Assembly (NCBI RefSeq): GCF_001019615.1
Contig: NZ_JNBQ01000005.1
Span: 119,917-183,916, forward strand
Source of the DNA: Cellulosimicrobium funkei
GTDB lineage: Bacteria; Actinomycetota; Actinomycetes; Actinomycetales; Cellulomonadaceae
DNA length: 64,000 nt
Reading direction: 5' to 3'
Shown: positions 62,301-64,000 of the stretch, piece by piece
Layout: each line of letters opens with the position of its first letter
Position numbering within the stretch: position 1 is the first letter of the stretch
Notes under the pieces: model-generated
Told to the model about the DNA's origin: nothing
Database searches by the model: none
Seen by the model: the letters and a program-made list of their open reading frames with translations, nothing else
Translations under genes and position numbers: made by a program

Positions 62301-64000
62301 CCGTCGCGCGGTCGGCCAGGGGCGTGATCGCCGCCGAGTCCGCGACCCCGGACCAGGTGCCGTTGTCGGGCGCGAGCAGGCGCACGTCGAGCTTCTCGCC
62401 CGTGCCGTTCACGACGCTCGCCGTCCAGCGGACCGTGCCGCCGTCGTTGTCCGCCGCGACGTGCACGTCGGCAGCGGTCAGCCACGGCGGCGGCGTCCAG
62501 CAGTCGAGCGCGTCGAACGGGCCCGCGTCGAGGCGGTGCTCGAACCTCTCGCCCGCGACGTTCGTCGAGAGCACGACGGCGGCACGCCCGGCGGGGTAGC
62601 GCACGCCGTCGTCGACCTGGATCTTCGCGACCTGCCCGGCACCGACGGTCCTCGTCGCGCTCGACCCCGCCGCCTCGACCGTCACGTCGAGGTCGTCGTA
62701 CGCCGTGGTGTTGGTGTACGTCGCGACGAGAGACGCGACGTCGCCCTTCTCGGTCGCGGTGCACTGCGGCACGACGCCGCGGGGCTCCCCGTCGTCCCCG
62801 CGCAGACCGTCGGCGGCGCCTCCCCAGTAGTCGTCCACGGCCGGGTCGACGGACGCGGTGCCCGAGCGGGCGCCACCCGCCGTCGCCTGAACCTGGAGGT
62901 CGGGAAGGTCGTCCGGGACGGTCTCGAGGTCCGCGAGGAGAAGCACCGGGACGTCGACCGTCGCGTGCGGGGCGAGCGTCGTGCCCGACGGCGAGGCGCA
63001 CGTCACGGCCCCGTCGCCTCCCTCGCAGCTCCATCCCCTCGGGCCGCCGCCGACGAGGCTCAGTCCGTCCGGGAGGTCGACGGTCACGCGCGGTTCCACG
63101 GCAGGCTCGTCGCCGCTGTTGCGCAGGGAGAGTCGCAGCGTCGCGTCCCCAGGGTTGTCGAACGCGAGCGTGGGATCGGCGGTGACCCGCAGCTCTGCGC
63201 CCCAGTACGAGACCTTCGTCGGCGGGAACGACCGGCGTGACGGCTCGACGCCCTTGGCGCGCAGCGACGCGGCGAAGGCGTACTCACCGCCCGAGTCGGC
63301 ACGCACCTGCACCGAGAGGTCCTGGGTCGCCCGCGGCGCGAGGACGCCCACCGAGCACGTGACCAGGCTCGTCCCGTCCGACTGCGGCACCGCGCTGCCG
63401 CACGGGAGGGAGGCTGTCGACAGGGGGCCGCCGACGACGGTGCCGCGCGCGACGAGCGACGAGCCGGGGGTCGAGACACCGGCCGGGAGGGTGAGGTCGA
63501 CGAAGACCTCCTCCGCCGCTCGCCCGCCGGAGTTCGACGCGGTGATGACGAGATCCGCCGGGACCCGTGCCGCGAGCGAGACCGGGGCGAGCGACAGCTC
63601 GAGCGCCGCGGGCGCGGGCTCGGGTGTTCCCGGGTCCGTCGGCCCGGGCGTCCCGGTCCCCGGGTCGGTGGGCGTCGGTGTGCCGGCGCCGGGGTCGGTG
63701 GACCCACCCGGGGTCGTCGTGCCCGGCGTCGAGCCGACCGGCGTCGTGCCGTCGGTGGGCGACCCGCCGCCGGTCCCGGTCGTGTCACCGGTCCCGGCAG
63801 TGCTGCTGTCGGTAGGTGCGGGCGGGATGTTCGTCGGCGACGTCGGGTCTGCGCTCGGGTCGGTCGGCGCGCTGGTCGCCTCCGAGGTCGGGGAGGGCGT
63901 CGGTGACCCGCTCGGCGAGGGCGAGGACTGCGAGGTGGGCGTAGGTCCCGGGTCAGGCGAGAACGCCCCGAGCGCGCCGGCGACCCCGAGTCCCGCGACC
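59371..64000 (-). CDS. Giant repetitive secreted surface protein, N-terminus beyond right edge
   Basis: At least 1,542 residues, open to the right edge. From the N-terminal side: end of a membrane/signal segment (VAGLGVAGALGAF), a 100-residue Pro/Thr/Ser-rich stalk, DUF11-like beta-sandwich repeats (ITASNSGGRAAEEVFVDLTL), then three near-identical blocks of about 192 residues beginning CxFDxETDTS with paired Cys, further diverged beta-sandwiches, and a C-terminal chitin-binding-like domain (YAEWEAGVWYDHDAEVSYSG ... WQRGSRC). No sortase motif at the C-terminus. Probably a wall-spanning adhesin or glycan-binding protein. High GC and repeats make exact assembly here worth care. Confidence 0.85.
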   Translation of the reverse strand, partial: VAGLGVAGALGAFSPDPGPTPTSQSSPSPSGSPTPSPTSEATSAPTDPSADPTSPTNIPPAPTDSSTAGTGDTTGTGGGSPTDGTTPVGSTPGTTTPGGSTDPGAGTPTPTDPGTGTPGPTDPGTPEPAPAALELSLAPVSLAARVPADLVITASNSGGRAAEEVFVDLTLPAGVSTPGSSLVARGTVVGGPLSTASLPCGSAVPQSDGTSLVTCSVGVLAPRATQDLSVQVRADSGGEYAFAASLRAKGVEPSRRSFPPTKVSYWGAELRVTADPTLAFDNPGDATLRLSLRNSGDEPAVEPRVTVDLPDGLSLVGGGPRGWSCEGGDGAVTCASPSGTTLAPHATVDVPVLLLADLETVPDDLPDLQVQATAGGARSGTASVDPAVDDYWGGAADGLRGDDGEPRGVVPQCTATEKGDVASLVATYTNTTAYDDLDVTVEAAGSSATRTVGAGQVAKIQVDDGVRYPAGRAAVVLSTNVAGERFEHRLDAGPFDALDCWTPPPWLTAADVHVAADNDGGTVRWTASVVNGTGEKLDVRLLAPDNGTWSGVADSAAITPLADRATGDLVLDTGLTHTVRGNAVLRQYRWHQDDDGDGKGYQSLLPVLLEAQRIAPDVPGPSLGQCRFDPETDTSGAAASLVYDNSASTLPVVFSVDGRPGLSKTVPAGGTAEVELPRAGAQAATYAVRSDGREIGPRTVRAVDCFRWSVTGSATTRWSAESGSFVVEGTFRNTHAVTLMSVVLDAGRHGSTDAVKVAPGAEASFALDTGSRDVAAGSVTFRTSRVDAPGTEQHEVRASYDAARHAPSASRAPSVGECVFDAETDTSSAPVTVHYDNSASTVPVELSVAGRDDLTATLEAGEVRDVVVPGGVGATGAAFEVRADGLTIARHDVAGVDCFEWNVSGSATARWSAETRSVVVQGELRNGHATTALRVTMDGDELGVTKAVDVAPGETVTVSLDAGSSDVAAGEVVFHATRLDGSGRSHPVTASYDAARHAPAVGSPVVGKCVLDPKTELSSATVSLRYDNTRSTVPVVFSVEGRKDLTRTVDGSAAVTVDVPGGVGREPLRLAVLADGAPLASHDVAAVDCFDWKKVAHAADAETSWVVAPGTGVGTSVVTGTFRNPYAATTLRVGMSTPHGDAAPVEVAPGAEATFTVDAQALSVPAGTATFSVERAAPSGPGGETVEARYRALAYSPEWARSATVDARWQDGSVKLVGTLTNDSPETIDVVMSAAGYGDSGPAQQVAPGATATFTVDTRALDVDPGSVTFRQSRTVLGTAFTDARLTERYQGDRYEPDWSAVPTVSAQCSAGTGGVVLTVGLRNDSAEAMHVVARTPFGDRDLGDVAPGASVRGDVAVGALAVKAGKVELELSRTVLGVSFTETLSEHFDAVDCTVEAPTASLVLGDPYYDAARGHSYRAVSVLLDNSGSNVPVTFRVTGQAKGEWTVAAGERRTESLGEAPWSGATYVVHAGRSTEQLRVDDFTAAPACYAEWEAGVWYDHDAEVSYSGWNYTARNGSVLVRPDRDPLGLFWQRGSRCGEG

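Noticed and set aside
59494..63240. 1,248-codon open frame on the plus strand opposite the repetitive surface protein
   Set aside because: Composition is Arg/Asp/Gly-rich with no domain, and it mirrors the high-GC coding frame on the other strand, where Cys-paired repeats and a stalk are clearly meaningful.
1..64000. CRISPR array, complete insertion sequence or replication origin
   Set aside because: No regularly spaced direct repeats with unique spacers, no transposase gene and no DnaA-box cluster were seen on reading.

Overview
The window is very GC-rich, densely packed actinobacterial chromosome. Overlapping ATGA/GTGA stop-start junctions are common and GTG starts are frequent. F420-dependent luciferase-like oxidoreductases, a DUF2510 protein, DtxR/IdeR-type iron boxes, a Hen1-Pnkp RNA repair pair, a secreted GH18 chitinase with two chitin-binding modules and a GH81 beta-1,3-glucanase together point to a polysaccharide-degrading member of the Cellulomonadaceae/Promicromonosporaceae (Cellulosimicrobium- or Cellulomonas-like). 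That placement is an inference from gene content; no rRNA is present.

Layout. 1-3.6 kb: the 5' part of a kdp potassium-pump operon on the minus strand (kdpB cut by the left edge, kdpA, kdpF and a 31-residue membrane peptide in front), with a tandem 21-bp repeat upstream. 3.6-6.4 kb: four small plus-strand genes (DUF389 membrane protein, a ParB-like-fold small protein, a LytR_C protein, a GNAT acetyltransferase). 6.4-9.0 kb: an AbiEi-like/DUF559 gene and a uracil permease, punctuated by three copies of a palindromic intergenic repeat. 9.0-13.7 kb: a translationally coupled operon of a cellulose-synthase-like GT2, a HlyD-like periplasmic adaptor and a GH81 endo-beta-1,3-glucanase lipoprotein, read here as a candidate beta-1,3-glucan (curdlan-like) synthesis and secretion system. 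14.4-16.1 kb: an ECF sigma factor and its membrane partner. 16-23.3 kb: two LLM oxidoreductases, Dabb, RibD-like reductase, a TetR-controlled ABC exporter and small membrane proteins. 23.3-26.7 kb: an ECF-type uptake transporter (S, T and double-ATPase) behind a candidate iron box. 26.7-31 kb: the Hen1-Pnkp RNA repair operon. 31-35.8 kb: methyltransferase, MOSC, TetR, and an FMN riboswitch controlling a RibM/PnuX-type riboflavin transporter. 36-38.5 kb: acyl-CoA dehydrogenase and thiolase.

39-46.3 kb: Nudix hydrolase, RidA, two PAP2 phosphatases, chitinase, L-lactate dehydrogenase, DUF1992 and TetR genes. 46.6-48.6 kb is the only clearly accessory stretch: two degraded copies of a tyrosine-integrase 3' end, each followed by the same terminator and a piece of the tRNA-Ser(CGA) 3' end, bracket an orphan gene next to the intact tRNA. 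48.7-50.7 kb: siderophore-binding lipoprotein and siderophore-interacting reductase behind an iron box. 50.8-54.5 kb: a coupled DUF4956 - VTC polyphosphate polymerase - beta-helix lipoprotein operon. 54.9-59.3 kb: sirtuin, TadA-like deaminase, uracil phosphoribosyltransferase, a Cys-rich leader peptide with a hairpin ahead of a winged-helix regulator, and an NAD(P)-binding protein. 59.4-64 kb: a giant repetitive secreted protein whose N-terminus lies beyond the right edge.

The main themes are envelope and exopolysaccharide biology (GT2/HlyD/GH81, VTC operon, repetitive surface protein, chitinase), iron and vitamin acquisition with visible control elements, and RNA repair.
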